The notes: generated from the sequence alone by a model not told the origin. A stretch of DNA of 64,000 bases from JAKQDH01 sp029558835 (GCA_035356615.1 DAOQSN010000025.1:17831-81830); one strand, 5' to 3'; counted from the first letter of the stretch, positions 39,705 through 49,663 are shown. Numbers and translations: made by a program.

Positions 39705-41975
39705 CTAGGGGCCCGTGAACAGCCGCTGAAACGCCGCCAGGTCGTCAAGGTCCACGTCGGCGTCGCCGGTCAGCTCGAAGATCGCGCAACCGGGCAGCAC
39801 GCCGCCGTCCGGTCCGGTCAGACAGTCGGAGAAAGCGGCGTAATCCGGTAGGTCCACATTGCCGTCACCGTTGTAGTCGGCCGGCAGACCCTCGCACTCG
39901 GCTGAGGTCAGGCGGATGTCGTCGATGTTCCAGCCGCAGTACGTCCAGCCGCCGTCCGTGGTACCCATGGTCCAGCGCAGGTACACCGTCGGCTGGTTGT
40001 CCGCCACTGCGGAGATGTCGAGGTCAATGTGCTGCCATGACGTGTCCGTGGTATCCGCGTTCGGATTCTGCCAGACGGTGGTCCACGTGGTGCCGTTGGT
40101 GCTCACCCGCACGTAGGCGTGGTCATACTGCGACCTCTCCACACCCAGCCAGCGCCGGAAAACCAGGTGCACGCCGTTGCGCCCGCTGCAGTTGATGGCG
40201 GTGCTGGTCAAGTGGTACTCGGGCATGCTGTTGGTGTAGTCACCGCTCAAGTTGTAGCCGTACACATTGGCGCCGGTGTAGCCGTTGGTCGGATCGGGTC
40301 CACCGTACTGCCCGCCGCCGCCCGTGGGGTGCCCCCATGCCCACAGCCCCTGCGTCGTCCAGCCCGGGTTGCTGCTGAGGTCCTGAACATAGAACCCGTT
40401 TGCTCCCGTGGACATCGTGGCGTCGTACACCTCCGCCGGGGCGTTGCGGGGACTGCTCACCGTCACGCCGGTGTCCGCCTCGGCGCTGAAGTAGAACTCC
40501 GGCGTCGAGAGACAGTTGGTGGCCGGCAGCACCGCCTGGTACGCGTTTCCTCCCAGCGACGTCAGCGGCACGGCCACGAACGCTCCGGCCGGGTCGTAGC
40601 GGTAGTGCATCTGGGGCGTGCCGGGAACCACGGCCGCGTACTGGGCCACGATGTTCACGGCCACCACCGTGTCGCTGCCCGCCTGCAACACCTCCGGCAG
40701 CCCGTTGGGGAACTCGAACCGGATCGGCAGCCGCACCCAGTCCGTGTTCGCCAGATACAGGATGGCCGGCAGGACCTCCTGGTTGTTCGGGATGATCTGG
40801 TTGGCCGGCAGTTCGAAGCCGTAAGCCCCCGTGTCCCGTAACTCAATCGTGTACGAGAGCACGCCGCGCTGCACGTACGTCCAGTCAACCGATACCCCGG
40901 ACGCGGCGTACAACGTGCTGTACACCGGCCCGATCGTGTAGGTCACTCCGTGCACCGCCTGCACCATCTGTTGCATATCCTGCCCGTGGGCAAGGTACGT
41001 CGCCTGGTGGGCGGGCAGCGCGGACTGGTAGCCGTAGGGCCACATGATGTACAGCCCGTAGCTGTGCAGGTCGATCATGGCGCGGACGTTGTAGGTGTCG
41101 AAGAGGTTGCGAATCGCCACGGTCTCCGGCTCACTGAAGGCCGACGGGCCGCGATAGGTATCGCTGCTGGGGCTGCTGCTGGAGCCCTCACCGCCCCACC
41201 CCTCGCCCCAGTTGCGATTCAGGTCCACCCCGTACACCCCGCCGCCGTTGTTGCGCCGGTTCTTCCGCCACAGACGATACGTGGTCCAGCAATGCTCGTA
41301 GCCGTCCGGGTTCATGACCGGCACCATGACCCACCGGACGTTGTCCACCAGGTCGGTCACCACCGGATTCGTGCCGTACTGGTCCATCAGGTAGGTCGCC
41401 ACGTACGTGGGCACCGTCGCGGCAATCCACTCCCGCGCGTGTTCCGCCCCGAAGTACAAGACCGTCGGGCTCTCGGGCGTAACGTTCGCACCGGCGATGA
41501 CCAGCCCCCAGATGGTGCGGTTCTCCACGCTGTTACCGACGTTGAGCATCGTCGCCAGCTCATGATTCGGGTGGGTAGTGGCCAGAGCCTCAAGGTAATC
41601 CACGATGTCATCGGTGATGCTCGGGGAGCTGTAGCGATGATACGCATCAAACCAGCCGCGGGCGCCGGGCGTGTCCCGGTTGTCAATCAGGACCTGGTAG
41701 TCCTCGATCTTGACCACGTAGGAAAGCCCCAGGCGGTCCAGTTCGCCGAGTCGGCCGGGCGCGAACATCACGTCCAGCTTCCCCGGGCCGGGGTAGTCGT
41801 TCATGATGGTCTCGCAGACCTTCTCGACCTCGGCGAGCGTCTCCCAACTCGGGATGGCCACCGTGACCACCTGGTACCCGTCAAAGCGCTGAGGAACTTG
41901 GTCCGCACCGTCGGCGGCCCTCGCGGCGCAGACTGCCGCCGCCATGAACACCATCGCTATCACCCTGCGGAACAT
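39705..41975 (-). CDS. Secreted M14 zinc carboxypeptidase with a dockerin-like tail (leftward paralog)
   Basis: A 756-residue exported metallo-carboxypeptidase. Signal peptide at 1-24 (MVFMAAAVCAARAADGA). The catalytic domain (about 105-400) shows zinc ligands in GAEHAREW (His179, Glu182) and DLHSY (His304), the carboxylate-binding Arg254 in VDLNRNW, NPDGYEHCW, and the catalytic Glu378 in YTIELRDTG. Beta-rich regions follow (about 400-690), and the C-terminal ~60 residues have two dockerin-like motifs, YNGDGNVDLPDYAAFSDCLT and GDADVDLDDLAAFQRLFT. An AGGAAGAGGAAA stretch precedes the ATG at 41975. It is divergent from a clear paralog 607 bases away. It probably trims C-terminal residues from peptides outside the cell; the tail may anchor or assemble it. 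Confidence 0.93.
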   Translation of the reverse strand: MFRRVIAMVFMAAAVCAARAADGADQVPQRFDGYQVVTVAIPSWETLAEVEKVCETIMNDYPGPGKLDVMFAPGRLGELDRLGLSYVVKIEDYQVLIDNRDTPGARGWFDAYHRYSSPSITDDIVDYLEALATTHPNHELATMLNVGNSVENRTIWGLVIAGANVTPESPTVLYFGAEHAREWIAATVPTYVATYLMDQYGTNPVVTDLVDNVRWVMVPVMNPDGYEHCWTTYRLWRKNRRNNGGGVYGVDLNRNWGEGWGGEGSSSSPSSDTYRGPSAFSEPETVAIRNLFDTYNVRAMIDLHSYGLYIMWPYGYQSALPAHQATYLAHGQDMQQMVQAVHGVTYTIGPVYSTLYAASGVSVDWTYVQRGVLSYTIELRDTGAYGFELPANQIIPNNQEVLPAILYLANTDWVRLPIRFEFPNGLPEVLQAGSDTVVAVNIVAQYAAVVPGTPQMHYRYDPAGAFVAVPLTSLGGNAYQAVLPATNCLSTPEFYFSAEADTGVTVSSPRNAPAEVYDATMSTGANGFYVQDLSSNPGWTTQGLWAWGHPTGGGGQYGGPDPTNGYTGANVYGYNLSGDYTNSMPEYHLTSTAINCSGRNGVHLVFRRWLGVERSQYDHAYVRVSTNGTTWTTVWQNPNADTTDTSWQHIDLDISAVADNQPTVYLRWTMGTTDGGWTYCGWNIDDIRLTSAECEGLPADYNGDGNVDLPDYAAFSDCLTGPDGGVLPGCAIFELTGDADVDLDDLAAFQRLFTGP

Positions 41976-42582
41976 GGTTTCCTCTTCCTTTCTCCCCAGT
42001 TGCGGAGGGACCCGGTGGAGTGCCGACGTCAGGCCCGCACAGACGCCCCCCGTCTGCGGTGCCGGCCGCCCGCCGCGGTCTTGTGCCTATCGGACCACGA
42101 GCCCCACCCCCATCCGGGCTGGTACGCATGCAGTACGCGCAGTGTACCACGGTCAGGGGCCGCAGAGCAAGGGCAACTCGCGGCGCCGCGTGGCGCCGAC
42201 CCCCGCGGCCGACGTGGGAGACCGCAACGTCCGTACCTTGCACATCCCCCGCGGGGGGCGACGCGGCATTCTCGTTCGACCCAGGGGCACGCCCGCCGGC
42301 CGACGTGCAGAACCCGTTCCGAGACCCTTGGACCGCGCGTCCCGAGGTGGTACAATGGCCAAGCGGTGCGGGCGGCCCACCTGCCGGATCGGCCAGACTG
42401 CAGAGACGCTGACCCACAGTTGGCGTCCGCCCCGGGGGTTGGGGGTTCAGCAATCGGGGTGAGAACCTGCTGTTCGTTCAAGCGCGCAAGGCCGTCCTGA
42501 CCTTCCATCGTCGCCGGGCAGTGCGTGGCGCGGTTCGCCCGGTAGGTCGAGGGGGGTTCTTGTGCCTGGAAGGGAGATCAAC
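41976..42582. other. 607-base divergent region between the M14 paralogs
   Basis: No gene is seen. Family D units (GACCCCCGCGGCCGACGTGG near 42197 and a CCCCCGCGGGGGG palindrome near 42247) lie in the middle. Both promoters should be here, but none is clear. An AAGGGAG box at about 42569-42576 serves the rightward paralog. Confidence 0.5.
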
Positions 42583-44859
42583 ATGCGGCGTCTAGTATGG
42601 TGCGCGGTCATAGGAGTGTGCCTGCCGGCAGCCGCCGGCGTGGCCCAGGAGCCTCGGGTCAGCTTTGCCGGCCACCAGCTCGTGCGGGTGAACGTGCAAA
42701 GCGAAGCCGACCTCGCGTTGCTGCAAACCATCAGCCCGGACCTCTGGACCGACTACCCCGGGATCGGACAGATCGACGCCCGCATCCCCCCGGAGCGGGT
42801 GGACGCCCTGAAGGCGTCCGGCCTGTCGTACGTCGTTCTCGATGACGACATCGGGCCGGAGACTTCGCGGCACCTGAACCGCTCGCCGTTCCGCGGCGCC
42901 TTCGACGACTACATGACCCTCGACGAGATTGTGCAGTACCTCGACACCTTGATCGCCGCTCGACCGGACCTGTGCGAACGCTTCAGCATCGGCCAGAGCG
43001 TCCAGACGCGCCCCCTATGGGTCCTGCACATCACCGGCCCCGGCAGCGGCCCCAAGCCGGCCGTGTTTTATCACGCCGGTATCCACGCCCGGGAGTGGAT
43101 CACTGAGCCCGTCGTCCTCTACCTGGCGAACTACCTCGTCACCAACTACGACACCGACCCTGCCGTTCAGAATCTCGTGGACACGCTGGACATCTACCTT
43201 GCCCCGTGTGTTAACCCGGACGGCTACACCTACTGCTGGAACACCTACCGCTTGTGGCGCAAGAACCGACGTAACAACGGCGATGGCTCCTATGGGGTGG
43301 ACCTCAACCGCAACTTCGCCTACGGCTGGGGCGGCGGCGGCTCCAGCGGCACGCCCAGCGACGAGACCTACCGCGGCCCGTCCGCCTTCAGCGAGCCGGA
43401 GACACAGGCCATCCGCGACTTTATCGTGGGTCATCCCGACATTCTCGCTTACATGGACTACCACAGTTACGCCCAGCTCATCATGTGGCCCTACGGCTAC
43501 GCCAACGTGCTCCCCCCGGAGCCGGACCGCACCACGTTCAACACCCTAGGTCTGGAGATGAAGGCTCTGATCTACGCTGTCCACGGAGTGCAGTATGACC
43601 AGGGCCCCATTTACTCAACGATCTATCAGGCCAGCGGCGGCTCCGTGGACTGGGTGTACGGCGCCGAGGGACGCTTCGGTTTCACCATCGAGTTGCGTGA
43701 CACCGGCCAGTACGGCTTCGAGCTTCCGCCGGAGCAGATTCTTCCCACCTGCGAGGAGAACCTGCCCGCAATCCTGCACCTGACGCAGTTCGCGGCCGAC
43801 CAGGTCGGCGTGCACTTCAGTTTCCCGGACGGTTTGCCGGACGTGCGGCCGGGCGGCGAGCCGACCGCCGTGCAGGTCGAGGTAACCACAAGCTACGATA
43901 CCCTGGTGCCCGGCAGCCCCACGCTCCACTACCGCCATGACGGCGGCGCCTTCCAGGCGGTGCCGTTGGTCCTCGTCTCCGGGAACCTCTACGAGGCCAC
44001 GCTGCCGCCGGCCGCTTGCACGGACCATCCGGAGTTCTACTTCTCAGCCGAGGGCGCCGGCAGCGGGACTGCCTACATCCCCGCCGGGGCGCCGAGTGAG
44101 ACGTTCACCGCGCTCGTCGGCGAGTTTGTCATGTTCTTCGCCGACAACTGCGAGACCAATCTGGGCTGGACCGTCGTCAACAGCACGAGCCCCGCCCTCA
44201 CCGACGGCGCCTGGGACCGCGGGGTTCCCGTCAACTGCAGCCGCGGGGATCCGCCGGCCGACTACGACGGCTCCGGCCAGTGCTACCTGACGGACAACAG
44301 CGCCGCCAACGGCTGCAATTCCGACGTGGACGGCGGCTACACGTGGCTGGTTTCACCGACGTTCAATCTCGCCGGCGCCGACGCCACGGTAAGCTACGCC
44401 GTCTGGTACACCAACAACTACGGCAGCGCCCCGAATAACGACGTATTCAAGGTGTACGTCTCCGCCGACAACGGTACGAACTGGACCCTCGTGCAGACTC
44501 TAGGACCGGCGACCTCCTCCGGCTGGACCGTGTATGAATTCCGGGTGACGGATTTCGTCATCCCCAGCGACCGGGTCAAGGTCCGCTTCGAGGCCTCGGA
44601 TCTGGGTTCCGGGTCAGTGGTCGAAGCCGGCGTGGACGCCATCTTCGTCCGCCAACTCGAATGTGCATGCAGCAACCCCGGCGACGGCAACGGCGACTGC
44701 ATCGTGGACCTGGCCGACTACGTGCTCTTTACCGACTGCCTGACCGGTCCGGGCACGTTCAGCGTGCCGCCCGCGTGTGCGGCCCTCAACTTCGACGGCG
44801 ACTCGGACGTTGACCTGCAGGATTGCGCCGAGTTCCAGTCGGTTCTTGACCGGACGTGA
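42583..44859 (+). CDS. Secreted M14 zinc carboxypeptidase with a dockerin-like tail (rightward paralog)
   Basis: A 758-residue exported carboxypeptidase, paralogous to the leftward gene: both share TYRLWRKNRRNNG, YGVDLNRN, TYRGPSAFSEPET and MWPYGY. The ATG at 42583 follows AAGGGAG and gives a signal peptide (LVWCAVIGVCLPAAAGVAQ). Zinc ligands are His168 and Glu171 (GIHAREW) and His294 (DYHSY); Arg243 and the catalytic Glu370 (FTIELRDTG) are present, so the site is complete. After the catalytic domain come Ig-like beta regions and a jelly-roll-like stretch (ADNCETNLGWTVVN to FRVTDFVIPSDRVKVRFEAS), then the dockerin-like tail GDGNGDCIVDLADYVLFTDC and DGDSDVDLQDCAEFQSV. Probably secreted with the same fate as its paralog. 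Confidence 0.93.
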   Translation: MRRLVWCAVIGVCLPAAAGVAQEPRVSFAGHQLVRVNVQSEADLALLQTISPDLWTDYPGIGQIDARIPPERVDALKASGLSYVVLDDDIGPETSRHLNRSPFRGAFDDYMTLDEIVQYLDTLIAARPDLCERFSIGQSVQTRPLWVLHITGPGSGPKPAVFYHAGIHAREWITEPVVLYLANYLVTNYDTDPAVQNLVDTLDIYLAPCVNPDGYTYCWNTYRLWRKNRRNNGDGSYGVDLNRNFAYGWGGGGSSGTPSDETYRGPSAFSEPETQAIRDFIVGHPDILAYMDYHSYAQLIMWPYGYANVLPPEPDRTTFNTLGLEMKALIYAVHGVQYDQGPIYSTIYQASGGSVDWVYGAEGRFGFTIELRDTGQYGFELPPEQILPTCEENLPAILHLTQFAADQVGVHFSFPDGLPDVRPGGEPTAVQVEVTTSYDTLVPGSPTLHYRHDGGAFQAVPLVLVSGNLYEATLPPAACTDHPEFYFSAEGAGSGTAYIPAGAPSETFTALVGEFVMFFADNCETNLGWTVVNSTSPALTDGAWDRGVPVNCSRGDPPADYDGSGQCYLTDNSAANGCNSDVDGGYTWLVSPTFNLAGADATVSYAVWYTNNYGSAPNNDVFKVYVSADNGTNWTLVQTLGPATSSGWTVYEFRVTDFVIPSDRVKVRFEASDLGSGSVVEAGVDAIFVRQLECACSNPGDGNGDCIVDLADYVLFTDCLTGPGTFSVPPACAALNFDGDSDVDLQDCAEFQSVLDRT

Positions 44860-45616
44860 GCGCGGCTCTTGCCGGACGTGCGTCCGGTGCCCCGACACAC
44901 CTGCCGTCGTGGGTTCGCAGCCCGTCAGAGCTGCAGGCGCTCGCCTCCGCGCGCCCTCCCAAGAGCAGCCTGTTGAAGAATGGTCGGACCGCAGTTGAGG
45001 CCCTGAGAGTCGATACACTCGAGGCCCCCTACGCCGGCCGCGCGGGCCGGCGCTACTTCCTCAACAGGCCGATAGGCAGACCCGGGTCCCACCGCTCGCC
45101 GAGTGGGCTGTGACGCCTGACCTCGATCCTGGTGTCCCCAACGGTCCCGATCCGCGGATCCGAGGGTGTTGGGACACCAAGCTCATCGAACACCGGAGTG
45201 CCACGATTCCGTGGCGCACACCCTCGTTGAGAGCACGGGAAGGCGTCACGCGCCCGATTCTGCTACCCGTCGCAGCGCTAAATTGAAAAAAAGCCGAAAG
45301 CTGTTATGGACAAAACGGTCCGGAAGTCGCTACCATGCAGTTCTTCTGCTGGCGCAAGTGGGGCACGTGCGGCCTGTGGGCCGGTTCGAACCGCGACCTT
45401 CCGGCGCTGCACCTGAGGGCATTGGGCCTGCGGCCCCGGTGACCGCGCGATTGCCACGGGCTGACCAGCTCGGCGCACGGAGGCCTGGCACGCTGCCGTC
45501 CGCCGCGCGTGGGGCTGATTCGGGGCCGCGCCGCCCAAACAGCGTTCGTGGTCCACTGCTGGTCAATTTCGGGCCATCCGGGACGATCTGCTGTCTCGGA
45601 TAAAGGGAGGATGGTT
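44860..45616. other. 757-base gap before the PEP-CTERM gene
   Basis: No gene is seen. A possible promoter lies at 45283-45310. A GGCCGCGCGGGCC hairpin lies near 45038-45050. A GGTGTCCCCAACGG/CCGAGGGTGTTGGGACACC partial inverted repeat lies around 45130-45177. The last bases carry GGGAGG (45605-45610). Confidence 0.45.
45283..45310 (+). promoter_or_regulatory. Possible promoter upstream of the PEP-CTERM gene
   Basis: TTGAAA (45283-45288), 16-base spacer, TATGGA (45305-45310), in one of the few AT-rich stretches of the gap (AATTGAAAAAAAGCCG). About 300 bases before the gene, so a long leader would result. Confidence 0.35.
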
Positions 45617-46558
45617 ATGCACGCGAATCGTCTGGTATGTTTGGTCGTGGTGTTGGGGTTGTTGTCAGCGGCGTGGGCAGGACCGGCGCTGCCCGTCACC
45701 AAGCCGCCGCTGGCGCCTGTGCCGAGCTGGAGTGGACCACCGATCGATCCGAACGCCATCGCGGGTCAGTGGTTCGTAGACCTGGCCGGCAACGAAACGT
45801 ACCGTACGCACGAGTTTCACGACAACCTCACGGGTCTCGGCGGCGGTTTCGCGGGTGCCGCGGCCATTCGGGGGACAGTGGTCGGGCTGGTTCCCGACGC
45901 GGCCGGCGGCATCGGCGGCTTCTTCGTCGCCGCCACGATCACCAACGACGGCGGTCCCATCGGAACCTGGGAAGAGGGCGTCAACAGTCACGGCGAGCAT
46001 GTTCTCCCCGGAATCGTGCGTCAGCCCTACCAGGGTACACTGTACGACGTGAAGCTGACGACTTCCTTCGCGGATGACGGCGTCGTCGGCAACTTCCCCG
46101 GCCCCGGCGGGGCCTACTTCGGCGATGAACTGAGCCAGAACATCTACGCCATCGACTACGAGCAGCTCGCCTGGTACTGCTGGACGCCTGACAACCCTCA
46201 CCCCGAATTGCGGCCCTGGGGCTCCTACATGGTGCCCACCTGGGACTTTGGAGACATCCCCCTGGGTGGCTCGGTGACGCGGACCCTGGCTTTCGGGTTG
46301 TACACGCCAATTTCCCCGACTGATCCGCTGGGCTCGCTGCTGATGTCGTCCTACGAGAACCAGTTCGACGTGTTCCTCAACCGGACGATGTCGCTGAAGA
46401 TCAGCCAGTACTTCGACGCCTTGTCGATCGACACCGGCGCGCCTTACCCGCTGCCCCCGATGGGCTCCAGCGACGTGTCGGTGTTCTTCAACGTCCCCGA
46501 GCCCGGCACGCTGGCGCTGCTGGCCGTGGGCGGCCTGCTGTTGCGGCGCCGCCGGTAA
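45617..46558 (+). CDS. Secreted PEP-CTERM protein
   Basis: A 313-residue exported protein with a PEP-CTERM sorting signal. The ATG at 45617 is six bases after GGGAGG; the ATG at 45611 abuts the box and is less likely. Signal peptide: ANRLVCLVVVLGLLSAAWAG. The mature part has beta-rich segments (FVDLAGNETYRTHEFHDNLT, YDVKLTTSFADDGVVGNFPG and RPWGSYMVPTWDFGDIPLGG) with no known enzymatic motif. The C terminus is VPEPGTLALLAVGGLLLRRRR: the PEP motif, a membrane helix and a basic end, recognised by the exosortase system, which cleaves at the motif and attaches the protein to the cell surface or exopolysaccharide. No exosortase gene is in this window. Confidence 0.9.
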   Translation: MHANRLVCLVVVLGLLSAAWAGPALPVTKPPLAPVPSWSGPPIDPNAIAGQWFVDLAGNETYRTHEFHDNLTGLGGGFAGAAAIRGTVVGLVPDAAGGIGGFFVAATITNDGGPIGTWEEGVNSHGEHVLPGIVRQPYQGTLYDVKLTTSFADDGVVGNFPGPGGAYFGDELSQNIYAIDYEQLAWYCWTPDNPHPELRPWGSYMVPTWDFGDIPLGGSVTRTLAFGLYTPISPTDPLGSLLMSSYENQFDVFLNRTMSLKISQYFDALSIDTGAPYPLPPMGSSDVSVFFNVPEPGTLALLAVGGLLLRRRR

Positions 46559-47281
46559 CAACCGCCCCGCGTGCCGTGGCACCGGCTGGCTGAGACGAAC
46601 CACTTCGAGAGAAGGCGTGACGCCGCAGGTGACACGCACTTGGCAGCCGTGACGGACCGGTGGAGGGCGGCGACGTTGTCGCCAGGACGGCGTCACCCCC
46701 TCCGCCGGTCCAGCCGGATTCTCCCCCTCGACGCGCGCTGCGTTCTACGCAGGACCACGCCGAGAGGATGCCCAGGTGGAAACCAGGTTGGCACGCCCAC
46801 GCTCGCCGCGGGCGAGCGCCGGCATGTGGCGGTGCCGCCCGCGCCCGCAACCTGGAGAGACTGGCCGCGTCGCACACGGCCACGCCCACCCGCAGCGCGG
46901 GTCGGTTTCCATAATCGGTGGAGCTGCCCAGTCGAGTCGTTCAGAATGGCTGGCAGCTCGGGCTGGGCCGTGGCGGGCCAGCGCCTTCCCTCTTCATCTC
47001 TGCATAAGTCCCGGCGGGCAGACAAGGTGGCGCGCGGTACGACATCGTGCATTACGCGCTGCGCCCCCTCCGGGGCTCAATGGATTCATCGTACATCACG
47101 TGTTCGCGGGGCTTTCGCCCTGGGCTGACGGCTTGCGCTCCCTGCGGGGGGCGACGGCGCTGCGCGGTCTACCGTTTCCCCGTGGGCGCGACGCGGTCCG
47201 CGTGTTCCTTTATTTGCCACTCGTTCTTCGTCATTCGCTATTCCCGCTTGCCCACTCCCTGATGCTCGGGCTCGGAACCTG
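46559..47281. other. 723-base convergent gap
   Basis: No gene is seen between these convergent genes. An AT-richer block CACTCGTTCTTCGTCATTCG/CTATTCCCGC (47218-47250) resembles the GAATAGCGAAT repeats at 54330-54365. The rest is GC-rich, with no long palindrome noted. Confidence 0.4.
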
Positions 47282-49663
47282 CTATTCGTGGAGCGACCAG
47301 AGACGCAGCTCGCGGATGGTGGGGCCTTCGGTGGCGGCCGTGATGTGCAGGCGGATGCAGCGGGCCTTGACGGGCGCGAGTTCGGCGCGGAAGCCGCGGC
47401 CAATCCGCGTGCCGGTCAGGCAGGTGCGCCACTCATCGCCGGACTTGTACTGTAGTTCAAAGGCCTCAACGCGCTGACCAAAGGCGATCTCCTCGTCGAT
47501 GGAGACGGAGGCGAAGGCGGTTTCCTTGCCCAAGTCGACTTCGAGCCAGGCGCTGCGCACGCCGTAGTCGGTGGCCCAGCGCGTGCCGGGTTGGTCATCG
47601 ACGGCCTTGTCCGGGCCGAACTCCGCCTGATTGCCGAAGACGTTGGAGGCTGACGCGGGCTTGCCGGCCGTCAGAGAGCCGGAGGACCACGCAATGGGCT
47701 TGATCCGATCGGCGGGGGAGGCAAGTTCGAGGACGATGATGGTGTCGAGGCTCTCGCCCCTCACCCCGCCCTCTCCCCCCGAGGGGAGAGGGGTTGCCGA
47801 GCCGCCGCCACGCACTTTGGCATTTGCGGGATGCGACGACGCTTGAGGCGCCGCGGCTTCCCCCCTCACCCCACCCTCTCCCCCTGAGGGGAGAGGGGGA
47901 AGAGCGGACAATCTGATGAGGTAACCGTCTTTGGTTCGTTCGAGGGGAATTTCGGGGCCGCTGAGCAGGTGACAACGCGTCACCGGCACCCCCAGGTCCG
48001 GCACGCGAAGCGGATCGGCGAACCAGTCAAGGACGTGCAGGTAGACGCGCTGGCCGCGGCGGGTGCTGACGCCCCAGGGACCGGGCATCAGCGGTCCGCC
48101 GCGCGTGCCGTAGATGCTCTCTCCTTTCTCGGCCAGCCAGGCGCCGATCTCGCGCAGCCGCTCGACCTGGCGCGGCTCGATCTGCCCCGTCGGCATCGGG
48201 CCGACGTTAAGCAGCAGATTGCCGTCGGCCCCGGCGCAGTTCACCAGCGTTTGCACGCAGTCGCGGAGCGACTTGAGCTCATCGTCAGGTTTCCATGCCC
48301 ATTGCCGACAGATCGTGATGCAGCTCTCCCACGGCCGGTCAATCTGAAAACGCCCGATCGCCTGCTCCGGCGTATCGAAGTCCTCGGGCAGGCCGGTGCG
48401 GTTGTTGATGAGCGCCTGCGGCTGCAACTCGCGGATGATGCGCACGAGCCCTTCGCCGTCGTAACTTGTCGCCGGCTTGCCCAGCCCGTCGAACCAGAAT
48501 ACCGCCAACGGGCCGTAGTTCGTGCACAGCTCGCGCACCTGGGTACGCAAGTACTCGAGGTAGCGATCATGCCGATCGGGCGTGAAGGCATCCGAGTGGT
48601 GCCAGTTCGGCTGCGAGTAGTACACGCCGAAGGGCAGGCCGGCCGCGCGGCACGCGTCGGCCAGCTCCTTCACGACGTCCCGGCCAAACGGGCTGGCGGG
48701 GCTGGTGATGCGGTAATCGTCCGCCCGTGTGTCGAACATGCTGAAGCCGTCATGATGCCGGCTGGTGAAGACCATGTACCGCATGCCGGCGGACTTGGCG
48801 ATAGCGACCCACTCGCGGGCGTCAAAGGCGGTCGGATTGAACTCCCGGTACAGGTTGTCGTACACGTCGATCGGGATCTCCGTGCCGCTGCTGCCGTAGC
48901 CGCGCCGCTCCCCGCCGCGTGACCAGCCGATCTCGGTCCCTTTGAGGCTGACCGGGCCCCAGTGAATGAACATGCCGAAGCGCGCCTCGCGCCACCAGGC
49001 AAGCCGGTCGGCCGGGGCGGTCGTTGGGGTGACCGGCGGTGCCGAAGTCGGCGTTGTGCTCAGCGCGGCCATGGGTGTCGTGCTCATGGAGACCGGCGGC
49101 GCGGCGTTGCGGAGGGTGGCGTTTCGCCACATCAACAGGGTCGTCATCACGCAGGCCAACAAAGCCACCACCAGCACGAGGTACAGGGTCCACCAGACGT
49201 AGCGCCCGCGGGGGGCGATGCGCTGGACGATCGTGGTCGGGTCGGCGACGTACATCTGAGCGCTCTCCACCTCACTGAATACCCGCCCGCACTCCGGGCA
49301 GCGTGGCTGCGTCTGCCCGCGCAGATCGTAACTGCAGTTCTGGCACCGGAATCCGCGTCGCGTGCTGACCAGCGCCCGGTCCAGGAGTACGCAAACCGGT
49401 AGCCAGACGAGCAGCATAACGGGGATGCAGACGAGCAGGGAGCCGATGGCCGCCGCGGCCGGCCCCCACGCAGCCCGCACCGGCTCGTAGCCGTAGCCCG
49501 TTACGATCAGCATGGCAGCCACGGCCGGCAGCCTCGCCAAGTGGCGACGGATGGGACTGGGTGTCAGCAGCGAAGCGCAGCCCGCACACGACCAAGGCGG
49601 TCGTTTGAGCAGGAAGCGGACGACGTCGATGGCGTGATGACAGACCGGGCACTCGTTGACCAT
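47282..49663 (-). CDS. Membrane-anchored GH29 alpha-L-fucosidase fused to a zinc-ribbon module
   Basis: A 793-residue fusion. Residues 1-180 are a membrane module: zinc ribbon 1 (Cys5, 8, 26, 29), two membrane helices (about 45-95), zinc ribbon 2 (FRCQNCSYDLRG...RCPECGRVF, Cys107, 110, 122, 125) and a third helix (about 155-177). A Thr/Pro/Ala linker (185-218) leads to a GH29 domain with RFGMFIHWGPVSLKGTEIGW, MVFTSRHHDGFSMFDT, FGVYYSQPNWHH and the nucleophile region LAVFWFDGLGK. Alpha-L-fucosidases remove terminal fucose. The end is an F5/8-type discoidin-like domain (GKPASASNVFG to ITAATEGPTIRELRLWSLHE). Between them, two family C hairpins add PLPSGGEGGVRGE twice. ATG 49663 (VNECPVCHHAID) is chosen over an upstream start. 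Confidence 0.88.
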   Translation of the reverse strand: MVNECPVCHHAIDVVRFLLKRPPWSCAGCASLLTPSPIRRHLARLPAVAAMLIVTGYGYEPVRAAWGPAAAAIGSLLVCIPVMLLVWLPVCVLLDRALVSTRRGFRCQNCSYDLRGQTQPRCPECGRVFSEVESAQMYVADPTTIVQRIAPRGRYVWWTLYLVLVVALLACVMTTLLMWRNATLRNAAPPVSMSTTPMAALSTTPTSAPPVTPTTAPADRLAWWREARFGMFIHWGPVSLKGTEIGWSRGGERRGYGSSGTEIPIDVYDNLYREFNPTAFDAREWVAIAKSAGMRYMVFTSRHHDGFSMFDTRADDYRITSPASPFGRDVVKELADACRAAGLPFGVYYSQPNWHHSDAFTPDRHDRYLEYLRTQVRELCTNYGPLAVFWFDGLGKPATSYDGEGLVRIIRELQPQALINNRTGLPEDFDTPEQAIGRFQIDRPWESCITICRQWAWKPDDELKSLRDCVQTLVNCAGADGNLLLNVGPMPTGQIEPRQVERLREIGAWLAEKGESIYGTRGGPLMPGPWGVSTRRGQRVYLHVLDWFADPLRVPDLGVPVTRCHLLSGPEIPLERTKDGYLIRLSALPPLPSGGEGGVRGEAAAPQASSHPANAKVRGGGSATPLPSGGEGGVRGESLDTIIVLELASPADRIKPIAWSSGSLTAGKPASASNVFGNQAEFGPDKAVDDQPGTRWATDYGVRSAWLEVDLGKETAFASVSIDEEIAFGQRVEAFELQYKSGDEWRTCLTGTRIGRGFRAELAPVKARCIRLHITAATEGPTIRELRLWSLHE
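47755..47915. repeat. Two family C hairpins in frame inside the fucosidase gene
   Basis: CCCTCTCCCCCCGAGGGGAG (about 47770-47789) and CCCTCTCCCCCTGAGGGGAG (about 47874-47893), both preceded by CCCTCACCCC/CCCTCACCCCACCC, encode PLPSGGEGGVRGE on the minus strand. They lie in the linker before the discoidin-like domain, about 100 bases apart, with a direct repeat of flanking sequence. Confidence 0.75.

Noticed and set aside
45365..45395. GGTTCGAACC resembling a tRNA T-arm
   Set aside because: Five-base stems around the loop cannot pair on either strand, and no acceptor, D or anticodon stem is found near it.
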